A stretch of DNA of 64,000 nucleotides from Enterococcus quebecensis (GTDB lineage Bacteria; Bacillota; Bacilli; Lactobacillales; Enterococcaceae). The notes beneath the pieces were generated by a model. That model saw nothing but the letters and a program-made list of their open reading frames with translations. It searched no databases and was not told the DNA's origin. Position numbers and translations under genes: made by a program. The stretch spans positions 1-64,000 of the forward strand of contig NZ_MIKB01000003.1 in assembly GCF_001730365.1 (NCBI RefSeq). Reading direction: 5' to 3'. Shown here one piece after another: positions 8,495 through 16,792 of this stretch. Position 1 is the stretch's first letter, and every line of letters starts with the position of its first letter.

Positions 8495-9283
8495 ATGTTT
8501 AAAAAAGTGTTAGTATTGTTTTTCATTACTTTATCTGGAGCAATTATTCATAGTGAGGAGGTTCATGCATCTGAAATAGAAAACAATCAAGTAATCTCAA
8601 GTAGAGCTATTCAAAATGATAAGTATGAACCAACGGGTAATCAAGATGTAAGATACCCTCAAATTGTAATTAGAACTAACCGAACACCGGAAAGAACAGA
8701 TATGAATGATGTGATTAAAAAAGCAGATACTGCGGCAGATCAATATCCATTTGAGGATAAAGAGAATAGAGCTAAAGCTGTAACACAAGAACTTACGAAA
8801 GAATTCGGTAGCGGTAGATTTGGTCATACTTGGATTATTATATTTAATAGTAATAAAAAAGGGGATGCAACAACATATGGTTATCACGAGAAATATGGTT
8901 TTGTAAAAAATGGAACAGCTGGGGACAGAAACGACAATCCAGAACGTAAATTTCACGTTGAACGTGTATTACCACTTGATGAAAATATGACAACCGAAAA
9001 ATTAGAAAAAGAAATTATACCAGCACTGAATGAACAAAGTGCTGAGGTTGGAAAAATCATGGGAATTCCTATTGAAAATCCTTCTAATGGTGCGTATACA
9101 CCAATAAATAACTGTGCTTGGTTTGCTGGTAATGTTTGGAATTCTGCAACAAACAATGGTTTACTTTTTACTCAAAATTTTGATGGAGTGACTCATGGTA
9201 ATTATTGGGGTATGCCGTTTTTATCAATGGTCAAAGAAATTGCTGACCCTGGAATGGTTGCTGAAAGTTTGGCTGCTTTTTAA
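8495..9283 (+). CDS. Secreted protein with GHTW and NNCAWF motifs (possible permuted papain-like fold)
   Basis: I do not recognise a named family. The 262 residues start with a signal peptide (basic FKK, hydrophobic stretch, likely cut after VHA25). The mature part has FGHTWIIIF around His111, an aromatic strand (YGYHEKYGF), then NNCAWFAGNVWN around Cys207, and a Gly/Trp-rich NYWGMPF. A His before a Cys, both within hydrophobic strands, is the order found in circularly permuted papain-like families (LRAT, YiiX and DUF4105 types). A secreted thiol amidase or peptidase is therefore possible, but this is inference. The gene has its own promoter and terminator. RBS AAGGAGAG precedes the ATG. Confidence 0.7.
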   Translation: MFKKVLVLFFITLSGAIIHSEEVHASEIENNQVISSRAIQNDKYEPTGNQDVRYPQIVIRTNRTPERTDMNDVIKKADTAADQYPFEDKENRAKAVTQELTKEFGSGRFGHTWIIIFNSNKKGDATTYGYHEKYGFVKNGTAGDRNDNPERKFHVERVLPLDENMTTEKLEKEIIPALNEQSAEVGKIMGIPIENPSNGAYTPINNCAWFAGNVWNSATNNGLLFTQNFDGVTHGNYWGMPFLSMVKEIADPGMVAESLAAF

Positions 9284-9291
9284 TAAATAGT

Positions 9292-9341
9292 AAAAAAACT
9301 CAAAAAGTTAGACCTTAAAATCTAACTTTTTGAGTTTTTTT
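9292..9341. terminator. Long terminator after the secreted-protein gene
   Basis: A perfect 21-bp stem (9292-9312 with 9321-9341) includes flanking A7/T7 runs, so it can act in either direction. It begins 9 bases after the stop. Confidence 0.88.
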
Positions 9342-9343
9342 GT

Positions 9344-9460
9344 ATGTCTGAATTTAAACTTAAAATTGTCTATGACTACTTATCTGGTCAAGAAGGCACA
9401 CTGCATCATTGATTGGGAATTGGCTCAGAATGTATCTCAAAAAACTGCATATCTATAAAA
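9344..9460 (+). pseudogene. Relic of an IS3-family transposase OrfA N-terminus
   Basis: The frame reads MSEFKLKIVYDYLSGQEG, then a stop at 9410, then LGIGSE in the same frame. This resembles the helix-turn-helix start of IS150/IS3-type OrfA proteins (EFKLK.V.DYL.G ... YGIGS). The middle is decayed and no downstream transposase or terminal repeats were found. It suggests an old insertion between the secreted-protein and GNAT genes. Confidence 0.45.
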
Positions 9461-9566
9461 AGTCTAATTTTTTTGGTCACTACAAGAAGAAATTTTTTGT
9501 AGTCTTTTATTAGTGTGTTAAGAATGGTAGGATTGAAGTAAATAACTTGAAGTGGTGGGGAAGTTG

Positions 9567-10043
9567 ATGACGATTATACTAAAAGAAATGGACGCAACTG
9601 ATTATGAAAAATATCTCTCTTTTGCAATTGAAGATTATGCTAAAGATAAAGTAACAGCGGGAACTTGGAATGAAGAAGAAGCAATTGATTTAGCAACGAA
9701 AAGTTTTAACAAGCTTCTTCCAGAAGGCAAAGATACTAAAAATGACTATCTCTATTCGATTGAAGATAATTCACTTGATAAAAAAGTCGGATTTTTATGG
9801 GTTCATTTGAATAAAACACTTTATGGTTCAAAGTTATTTATTTATGATTTCATTGTGTTTGAAGCATTTAGAAATTTAGGTTATGGCAAACAAACAATCA
9901 CTTGTCTAGTTGAAAAAGCTAAGAAAATGGATGTATCACAGATTGACTTGCATGTATTCGCTCATAATAAAGGGGCAATCCATTTATATGAACAAACTGG
10001 TTTTGTAGCGACAGATATTAGTATGTCAAAACAGATAAAATAA
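9567..10043 (+). CDS. GNAT-family N-acetyltransferase
   Basis: The 158-residue protein has the GNAT layout. Strands FLWVHL and IYDFIVFEAFRNLGYGK contain a variant of the acetyl-CoA pyrophosphate loop (R-N-L-G-Y-G-K in place of RxxGxG/A). It is followed by IDLHVFAHNKGAIHLYEQTGF, the usual C-terminal motif. It should transfer an acetyl group from acetyl-CoA to an amine; the acceptor is unknown. The ATG at 9567 follows GGTGGGG; the GTG at 9552 lies inside that site and is unlikely. Its neighbours give no functional hint. Confidence 0.85.
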   Translation: MTIILKEMDATDYEKYLSFAIEDYAKDKVTAGTWNEEEAIDLATKSFNKLLPEGKDTKNDYLYSIEDNSLDKKVGFLWVHLNKTLYGSKLFIYDFIVFEAFRNLGYGKQTITCLVEKAKKMDVSQIDLHVFAHNKGAIHLYEQTGFVATDISMSKQIK

Positions 10044-10406
10044 AGAGTCTTTTAAAAATGTTCGTTTGAAATGAGGGAATCAATGAATCAGTATTATTGT
10101 AGAAAAATCATAACTGAAGTAATTCAAAAGCAACACTAAAGAAGGAGTGGAAAACAGGTTGAAGAAATTGATCTCACTACTAAAATTAAAAATAGAGGGG
10201 AAAACTGAATTAGTTTTAAACCGTACTTGTTTATATTTTAGGGTCACCCTTATTTAGTTTTTTAGGAGAATATGACACTATTTTCGAGCAATCGCTAAAC
10301 ACTAAAATTTCGCTAATAATTTCTTTTTTTTACTCGTAATAAAAGTTTTTACGCTGTATTATGGGTAAATCTTCTCTTTTTATGAGAATGCAAAGGAGAC
10401 ATTTTT
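10044..10406. other. Intergenic region before the P-type ATPase
   Basis: The 363 bases contain no convincing gene. A GAAGGAG site at 10140 precedes a possible TTG frame of about 31 codons (10159 onward) with no recognisable product. I looked for a yybP-ykoY manganese riboswitch, found upstream of some related pumps, and did not see its conserved core. Positions 10291-10320 resemble an inverted copy of 13071-13107 beyond the ATPase. Confidence 0.35.
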
Positions 10407-12926
10407 ATGGAATTTAGTAATTGGCAAGGCTTGACACAAAGTGAAGTAGAAGAACGTCAAAAAGAGTTTGGATTAAATCGATTAGAGGAAAAAAAACAAG
10501 AACCCTTTTATTCAAAAGTCGTTAAGATTATTTTGGAACCTATGTTTTTGCTGCTGATCTTAGCTGGTCTTATTTATTTTTTCCTCGGTGACCCATTAGA
10601 TGGTATAGTTATGTTGACGTTTGTATTTGTTATCATTGCTATTGAAGTGATTCAAGAATGGAAAACAGATCAAACGTTACATGCGTTAAAAGATCTTTCT
10701 GCCCCAAAAATAAAAGTTATCAGAAACAATGAATCTATTGAGATTTTGAGCGAGGAACTTGTGCCTGGGGATATTATGCTAATAGAAGAAGGCAACAAAG
10801 TGCCTGCTGATGGGTTTGTTGTTAAAGCAAATGATCTTAGAGTAAATGAATCTTCTTTAACTGGTGAAACAGAAGCAGTCTGGAAAAAAATGGCTGAATC
10901 TAAAAAGTCTCAAACAAAGGATTATTGGCGTAATGATTATGTCTATACAGGTACTTTAGTCACTACAGGTAGTGCGACTATTTTGGTGAATACTACTGGG
11001 ACTAATACTGAATTTGGTAAAATTGGAAAGCATCTCGTTACGGTAGAAACTGAAAATTCGCCACTAGATAAGCAAATTGGCAAATTAGTCAAAGTCTCTG
11101 CTATTATCGCTTTTCTCTTACTTTGTGTAGTTTCCGTGAGTACTTTTTTTAGTGACACTAGCTTAGAATTAAAAAATCGAATCATCCAAAGTATTCTGTC
11201 AGGTATAACAATTGCTATGGCTATGATTCCAGAAGAACTCCCTGTTGTTTTGACTGTATTTTTGTCTATGGGGGCATGGCGATTAGCTAAGAAACAGTCT
11301 TTAGTTCGTAAGCTTTCAGCTGTTGAAACGATGGGCGCGATATCTGTTTTAGCCGTTGACAAAACTGGGACAATTACTGAAAATAAAATGACAGTATCGA
11401 ACGTTTGGGCTTTTGATCCAGATGAGACAGATCGATTAAATGAAGTGATGGGGTTAGCGAGTGAAACTGATCCATATGATCCTATGGAAATAGCTATTTT
11501 GGACTATAACGAGAAAAAAGGGTGGAGTAAAGAAAAATTATTCAATAGTCCACTAGTCACAGAGTATCCATTTACAGATGAAATCAAGATGATGGGGCAT
11601 GTTTGGAAAAGAAATAATCACATAGAAGTTACAGTAAAGGGTTCTCCAGAAAGTGTCTTGCGTGTCTCAGATATAACAACAGAAATGAGAGAAATAATTC
11701 AGACTAGAATAGATACTTTCGCCAAAGAAGGGTTGAGAGTCATTGCTGTTGGTGAACAAATTATTGATACAATAGATAAAGTCCCTGAAACAATTGAAGA
11801 TTGTTCACTAAAATTTCTTGGATTGATTGGATTAGCTGATCCGCCCAGAAGTGGAATTGAAAAGGATATTGAAGAATGTATAGAAGCAGGCATTAACGTT
11901 GTCATGATTACTGGTGACAATGGTATGACAGCAACCTCGATTGCAAAAAAGATAGGAATTAGTAATGCTGATAACTTTTTAACTGGTTTTGAATTAGACC
12001 AAATGAATGATAATATGCTAGCAAAAAAAGTAGAATCTGTAAATGTTTTTTCAAGAGTTACACCAGAGCATAAAATGAGGATCATCAAAGCTTTCAAGGA
12101 AAACGGTGAAGTCGTTGCTATGACAGGGGACGGAGTAAATGACGCTCCAGCTCTTAAATATGCTGACGTTGGTATTGCCATGGGCAAACGTGGTTCAGAA
12201 GTCTCCAGAGAAGCAGCAGATATCATTTTACTAGATGATAATTTTTCAACAATTGTGAATACTGTGAAAGATGGGAGAAAGGTTTACGATAATATTAAGA
12301 AAGCAATCGGCTATATTTTTGTCATTCACATTCCGATTGCATTGACCGCATTTTTAGGACCTGTTTTGGGAATTCCTCAAGCAGCGTTATTCTTATTACC
12401 TGTTCATGTGGTCTTACTGGAACTTGTGATAGATCCGACTTGTTCGGTTGTTTTGGAGCGTCAACCCAGTGAACCCGATGTAATGAAACGTCCACCAAGA
12501 GATCCCAATGCCACTATATTATCACAGCGTTTATTAATTCGAAGCATATTACAAGGAATAATGATCTTCTTTGCGTCGTTCTCAGCGTATTATTATACAC
12601 TACAACAAGTACCGGCCAATGACGAACTGGCTAGAACGATGGGGATGACAGTGCTTATCATAGCAAATCTATTTTTGGTTCAAGTAAACAGTTCGAATAA
12701 ATTATTGGGTATTCAGACATTTTTGAAGTTACGACATGATAAAGTAACATGGATTATATTAGGTGGAACCATTTTAGGTTTACTAGCTTTGATTTATTCT
12801 CCAATAAATAGTTTTTTAGATTTAGCGCCATTATCATTCATGCAATTACTTATTTGTTTGTTTTTAGGGATGGTATCTGTATGTTGGTATGATGTTGTAA
12901 AAATCATTAGAAGTAAAAATCAGTAG
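10407..12926 (+). CDS. P-type cation-transporting ATPase (P2 class, ion unassigned)
   Basis: This 839-residue pump shows all P-type signatures: SLTGETEA in the actuator domain, DKTGTITENKMT with phosphorylated Asp318, a nucleotide domain with TVKGSPE, and MTGDGVNDAPALK in the hinge. About ten membrane segments are present: two pairs before and after the actuator, and six after residue 630. Overall layout is that of SERCA/PMCA-like calcium pumps. The ion-binding helix M4 reads IPEELPVV, not the PEGLP of typical bacterial calcium ATPases, so specificity is open. RBS AAAGGAG lies 8 bases before the ATG. The gene stands alone. Confidence 0.9.
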   Translation: MEFSNWQGLTQSEVEERQKEFGLNRLEEKKQEPFYSKVVKIILEPMFLLLILAGLIYFFLGDPLDGIVMLTFVFVIIAIEVIQEWKTDQTLHALKDLSAPKIKVIRNNESIEILSEELVPGDIMLIEEGNKVPADGFVVKANDLRVNESSLTGETEAVWKKMAESKKSQTKDYWRNDYVYTGTLVTTGSATILVNTTGTNTEFGKIGKHLVTVETENSPLDKQIGKLVKVSAIIAFLLLCVVSVSTFFSDTSLELKNRIIQSILSGITIAMAMIPEELPVVLTVFLSMGAWRLAKKQSLVRKLSAVETMGAISVLAVDKTGTITENKMTVSNVWAFDPDETDRLNEVMGLASETDPYDPMEIAILDYNEKKGWSKEKLFNSPLVTEYPFTDEIKMMGHVWKRNNHIEVTVKGSPESVLRVSDITTEMREIIQTRIDTFAKEGLRVIAVGEQIIDTIDKVPETIEDCSLKFLGLIGLADPPRSGIEKDIEECIEAGINVVMITGDNGMTATSIAKKIGISNADNFLTGFELDQMNDNMLAKKVESVNVFSRVTPEHKMRIIKAFKENGEVVAMTGDGVNDAPALKYADVGIAMGKRGSEVSREAADIILLDDNFSTIVNTVKDGRKVYDNIKKAIGYIFVIHIPIALTAFLGPVLGIPQAALFLLPVHVVLLELVIDPTCSVVLERQPSEPDVMKRPPRDPNATILSQRLLIRSILQGIMIFFASFSAYYYTLQQVPANDELARTMGMTVLIIANLFLVQVNSSNKLLGIQTFLKLRHDKVTWIILGGTILGLLALIYSPINSFLDLAPLSFMQLLICLFLGMVSVCWYDVVKIIRSKNQ

Positions 12927-13425
12927 TGTAATATGTATATATTGTGAGGTGTGTGCATGGTCAAACTTTCAACTGATAGGAGAATTATAGAGAATTGAAT
13001 TTGAAAAAAATTACAGAAAACGTACTTGACAAGCTTGATTGCTGGTCTTTTCGACATTTTTACTATTTCATTTTAGCAAAAAACGAGTATTTAGTGTTTT
13101 AAAGCGTTTGGACTTATCGAATTCACTACTCATAAATCATTAAATAAAAATAGAGTTTTCGCATGATACACACAAAAACATACATGACTAATGAGTATCA
13201 TGAATTATTGATTGAAATGATAAAATCTCCTGATTATTTGATTGAGTATCAGGGAGACTATACAAAAGTGAGATATAGCGAAGTTAGGTTTGTTGTGCCC
13301 GAGTTTTGATTGAGGTTCATTTTAGATTCATATCTACTTTGTATAATGTATATTATGTTAACTAGGATGAAAAGATAAAGAAAATACGTTAATCGCTTTT
13401 ACTGCACTCCATCGTTTCTACAAAT
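12927..13425. other. Long intergenic region after the P-type ATPase
   Basis: About 500 bases without an established gene. Positions 13071-13107 (TTTAGC ... TTTAGTGTTTTAAAGCG) partly mirror 10291-10320 on the other side of the ATPase. A 48-codon frame lies at 13163-13309. A TATAAT at 13342-13347, with a weak -35 region, precedes the terminator at 13426, which would give a roughly 110-base transcript. Confidence 0.35.
13163..13309 (+). CDS. Possible small protein of 48 residues (doubtful)
   Basis: An ATG-started frame encodes an acidic, aromatic-rich peptide containing EYHELLIEMIKSPDYLIEYQ. Its composition is protein-like and charged, but no clear Shine-Dalgarno site precedes the ATG and I recognise no family. 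It may be a real small gene or the remnant of a longer one. Confidence 0.25.
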   Translation: MIHTKTYMTNEYHELLIEMIKSPDYLIEYQGDYTKVRYSEVRFVVPEF

Positions 13426-13462
13426 ACAAAAAAGACAGGTACAAAGCTCCTGTCTTTTTTGT
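13426..13462. terminator. Bidirectional terminator between the ATPase region and cls
   Basis: A 14-bp stem (13426-13439 with 13449-13462) has A and T runs on opposite sides. It serves cls on the - strand and any rightward transcript. Confidence 0.85.
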
Positions 13463-13472
13463 AACCACTATT

Positions 13473-14933
13473 TTAAAGTATTGGTGATAATAACCTTGAG
13501 AAATTTTGTTTGAACCGCAACCAATGTGACTGATCTTTAATAATTTCATCCGTCAATAAAATGCTTTGTTCCATATCTTGCTCAAATATTTGTGTTAGTT
13601 TCCAAGCAATTTTCGTGTCGTAAATAAATGTACTTACTTCAAAATTCAATGCATAACTTCTAATATCCTGATTTGTTGTACCTACCATAGAGATCTCGTT
13701 GTCAATGATCATTGTTTTAGCATGTAAGAAACCGTTTTGGTACATATAAATCTTAACGCCTCTTTTATGAAGATAGTTTGCGTAGTACTGAGTTGCACGA
13801 TAAATAAAAGGATGATCAGGCATGCACGGAATCATAATGCGTACGTCAATACCGGAACGAACCGCAATCAATAAAGCGTTAATCATGCTATCATCAGGGA
13901 TCAAATACGGTGTTTGGATCCAGACTGATTTTTCAGCAGATAAGATCATTTTAATGAAGCCACTTTTTAAAATTTCCTCTTCAGAATCAGGACCGTCAGA
14001 AACGATTTGTAAAGCTAAATTACCAAGTTCGCTATCTTCAGCGATTTGAAAATAATTTTCTAGATAGTCCATTTTTTGTGAAGTATGTTGTACAGATGCG
14101 TTCCAATCCATGATGAATATTTCCTGTAATGAAAAAACGGATGATCCAACTAAACGAATATGGGTGTCACGCCAATAGCCAAATTTCTTACTTTCACCTA
14201 AATATTGATCACCAACATTAAATCCACCAGTCCACCCTATTTTCCCATCGATGACTACCATTTTTCGGTGTAGATGGTAATTTAAACGAGTTTTGCTGAT
14301 CATGTTTTTAGAAGTAATAAAAGGTGTTACTTTCCCGCCAAGTTTGACAAAATCTTTAAAAAACTTTTTATTCGCTCCTGGAGAACCCCATGGGTCATAA
14401 ATCAGATGAACTGATAGACCTTCTTTCACTTTCTCTCCTAGTAAATCTAAAAATTGATTACCTATCTTATCATTGAAAAATGAGTAGTATTCCACATGAA
14501 CGGTTTCTTTGGCTTGGCGGATATCTTCAAATAATGCAGCGAACTTTTCTTTTCCATCTGTATAAATTTCCAAGCTGTTTCGCTTACTTAATGGCGATGA
14601 ATCCATATTTCTAAAGTACTTATTAAGTACACGAGCATCGGTCAATAAATTAATATCTAAAGTACCATTCGCTTTTAAATTGTCTTCATCGACTTTATGT
14701 TTGATTTCTGTGATTTTTTCTTTATCGTACGTGGTCAAATTGAAAACTTTTTGCCCATTGATTCCTCTTCCACAAAAAATATAAATAATAAATCCAATAC
14801 CTGGTAAAAATAATAACGTCATAATCCAAGCTAAAACGCTTGAAATGCTTCTTGGTTTTCTAAAAACCGTAATCAGCGCTGCAGTGGTATTTAATAACAA
14901 TAACCCTAAAAGTATGATGATAAAAATTCTCAT
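13473..14933 (-). CDS. cls: Cardiolipin synthase
   Basis: The enzyme joins two phosphatidylglycerol molecules into cardiolipin at the membrane. Two N-terminal membrane segments (residues 1-22 and 33-53) precede two phospholipase-D half-domains. Each has an HKD motif: His222/Lys224/Asp229 in HLHRKMVVIDG and His404/Lys406/Asp411 in FLHAKTMIIDN. The 486 residues match the Firmicutes Cls length. A GAGGGAG site lies 12 bases before the ATG; a closer ATG is out of frame. It is transcribed alone toward a shared terminator. Confidence 0.95.
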   Translation of the reverse strand: MRIFIIILLGLLLLNTTAALITVFRKPRSISSVLAWIMTLLFLPGIGFIIYIFCGRGINGQKVFNLTTYDKEKITEIKHKVDEDNLKANGTLDINLLTDARVLNKYFRNMDSSPLSKRNSLEIYTDGKEKFAALFEDIRQAKETVHVEYYSFFNDKIGNQFLDLLGEKVKEGLSVHLIYDPWGSPGANKKFFKDFVKLGGKVTPFITSKNMISKTRLNYHLHRKMVVIDGKIGWTGGFNVGDQYLGESKKFGYWRDTHIRLVGSSVFSLQEIFIMDWNASVQHTSQKMDYLENYFQIAEDSELGNLALQIVSDGPDSEEEILKSGFIKMILSAEKSVWIQTPYLIPDDSMINALLIAVRSGIDVRIMIPCMPDHPFIYRATQYYANYLHKRGVKIYMYQNGFLHAKTMIIDNEISMVGTTNQDIRSYALNFEVSTFIYDTKIAWKLTQIFEQDMEQSILLTDEIIKDQSHWLRFKQNFSRLLSPIL

Positions 14934-15069
14934 CTGTTTTCATGTCTCCCTCTATATACATAATATATTGATTATAGCAAAAACTAGTCATTCATCCAAC
15001 AAATATAACATCGCTTATAGCTAATAAATTGTATCTAAAAAATAAAGACTACTTTTAAAAATTTACCTA

Positions 15070-15098
15070 TTCCAATTCCCATCAACTTGTACTATAAT
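15070..15098 (+). promoter_or_regulatory. Promoter of the UPF0316 gene
   Basis: TTCCAA (15070-15075) and TATAAT (15093-15098) are 17 bases apart, 38 bases before the start codon. Confidence 0.5.
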
Positions 15099-15135
15099 AT
15101 GCTGATATATTTAATTGAAAAGAGGCTTACAACAC

Positions 15136-15669
15136 ATGGATTTAAAAATGCTTTTCATGATTTTTGTTATAAATTTTTCTTATATAACATTAAACACTAT
15201 TCGCTTTATGTTGACAATGAAAGGCTATCGATTGATTGCTCCTTTGGTAAGCATGGCCGAAATAACTATTTATGTTTTAGGGCTAAGCATGGTTCTTAAT
15301 CGATTAGATGATCCTTTGAATCTAGTAGTTTACGCTTTAGGGTATGCTGTAGGAATTAGTGTGGGAATCAAGATTGAGGATTATCTGGCTTTAGGCTATA
15401 TTATGGTTACCGCTATTTTGCCATCTTCAACTGAACAACTAAATTTACCTGAAATCTTAAGAGAACACGGCTATGGCGTTACTCAAAGTTTTGGACAAGG
15501 ACGTGAAGGTGAACGTATGATTTTAGAAATTCTTTCGCCTCGTAAAAATGAACGTAGTTTATACAAACTAATCAATGAAACAGAACCTAGAGCGTTTATC
15601 ATTTCTTATGAACCTAAGTTTATCTCGGGAGGATTTTGGACAAAGAAAGTACGTAAAAGAAATAATTAA
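15136..15669 (+). CDS. UPF0316 (DUF2179/DUF5698) membrane protein
   Basis: The 177-residue protein has three N-terminal membrane segments, with VINFSYITLNTIRFML and YALGYAVGISVGIKIEDYLALGY typical of the UPF0316 family. The soluble C-terminal DUF2179-type domain holds YGVTQSFGQGREGERMIL and ends in a basic tail. Function is unknown; DUF2179 domains are suspected to sense small ligands. The ATG at 15136 follows AAAGAGG by ten bases; the in-frame TTG at 15115 overlaps that site and is less likely. It is monocistronic. Confidence 0.88.
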   Translation: MDLKMLFMIFVINFSYITLNTIRFMLTMKGYRLIAPLVSMAEITIYVLGLSMVLNRLDDPLNLVVYALGYAVGISVGIKIEDYLALGYIMVTAILPSSTEQLNLPEILREHGYGVTQSFGQGREGERMILEILSPRKNERSLYKLINETEPRAFIISYEPKFISGGFWTKKVRKRNN

Positions 15670-15671
15670 TC

Positions 15672-15717
15672 AAACAACGCCTCCTTCTTTTTATCAATTA
15701 GGAGGCGTTGTTTTTTT
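15672..15717 (+). terminator. Terminator of the UPF0316 gene
   Basis: A 13-bp GC-rich stem (15672-15684 with 15701-15713) is followed by T residues, directly after the stop. Confidence 0.88.
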
Positions 15718-15761
15718 ACTTTTCATATTTTAGTTTACATAATAAAATTATGCTCAACCTA

Positions 15762-16697
15762 TCATTTGAAATAATGAAATGAATTTGTATTTGGAAAATA
15801 ATCACTAAATAATAAGCTGTATAATTGTTTTTTAAAGAGCACTCGTAGATTTTGATCTTCAATCGATTCCCATAATAAGCTCAGCTCTGATTCCAGTGTA
15901 TCCAATGACTCTTGAACTACTGCTGAAGGCATGTAGTCCTTAAGAATTGGAGTTGAAAAATAAATTTGGCCATCGTTGCTTCTTTTTAGATCTCCAGTTA
16001 ATAATAATGTCTCTTGAAATATATTCATTTTACTCTTATCAGACTTATTCCGTTTAGCTGATCGAATCACTTTTTGAATTTGAGGGATAAAATAATTGAT
16101 ATCGACATCACCAATTAAGTGTTGCAATGGCTCAAATTGTTTAGGTAATTCAGATCTTTTAGAAAGTAGAAAGAAATAGTTTGCTAAATCAAATGGGATA
16201 ATATTGTCTGCGAAGATAGAGACAATATTATTATTAGCATCGCCCTCTTCTATTCTGCTGAAAAAAACAGGAAAACTTTCGGAAGAAAATTCCAGGCCGA
16301 AAAAATAATCCCCATTTTCTTCTTCAAAAAGTAAGGACCATAACCATTCTCCAAATAGAAAGTAACTTGCATGTATACCTTCGTTTATAATCATTTGTAA
16401 AGCTTTTTTGATTGAGTCGCTGACTTGTAGCTGAGTTTCATCTTTGAAATAGATAGGAAATGATAAAGTGTACCTTCTGTTTTCTCGCTCAAGAAGCTTG
16501 TGTTTGATTAATTTGTCCAGATATAATTCGAGATTGCTATTTGTTGGGATATCCGACTTTATTTGCCGTAAAATCACTTCTTGTCCTTGTCGTTCAATAA
16601 GATAACTCACTATTTTCATGAACAATGGATCAGAAACGATTTTATTTAAGTTTGCTTCATCTGTATTTGATCCAAAATAGTATACTATATTTTCCAA
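15762..16697 (-). CDS. Hypothetical protein with possible N-terminal winged helix
   Basis: I do not recognise this family. About 311 residues begin with a helical segment that could be a winged helix (FMKIVSYLIERQGQEVILRQI ... YLDKLIKHKLLERENRRYTL), typical of regulators. A long acidic and aromatic region without membrane segments follows. No catalytic motif is visible. The TTG at 16697 is chosen because AAAGGAG lies 10 bases upstream; a GTG at 16739 would lengthen the protein but overlaps the ppaC terminator. It follows ppaC on the same strand, separated by that terminator. Confidence 0.65.
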   Translation of the reverse strand: MENIVYYFGSNTDEANLNKIVSDPLFMKIVSYLIERQGQEVILRQIKSDIPTNSNLELYLDKLIKHKLLERENRRYTLSFPIYFKDETQLQVSDSIKKALQMIINEGIHASYFLFGEWLWSLLFEEENGDYFFGLEFSSESFPVFFSRIEEGDANNNIVSIFADNIIPFDLANYFFLLSKRSELPKQFEPLQHLIGDVDINYFIPQIQKVIRSAKRNKSDKSKMNIFQETLLLTGDLKRSNDGQIYFSTPILKDYMPSAVVQESLDTLESELSLLWESIEDQNLRVLFKKQLYSLLFSDYFPNTNSFHYFK

Positions 16698-16730
16698 ATT
16701 TAACGCACTCCTTTTTATCAAAGTATTAGC

Positions 16731-16771
16731 AAAAACCACAGACGGACTCTAACTTGCTCCATCTGCGGTTT
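16731..16771 (-). terminator. ppaC terminator
   Basis: A 14-bp stem (16733-16746 with 16758-16771, two G-U pairs) is followed by a short T-run on the - strand. It sits between ppaC and the next gene, which may be partly read through. Confidence 0.7.
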
Positions 16772-16792
16772 CACTTAAAAGATCTGTAATTT

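Noticed and set aside
10141-10406. Possible yybP-ykoY riboswitch before the P-type ATPase
   Set aside because: The conserved core of this riboswitch is not visible, and no convincing paired elements were found.
11699-12226. 175-residue - strand frame opposite the P-type ATPase
   Set aside because: It lies wholly within the ATPase catalytic region, whose motifs are in the + frame.
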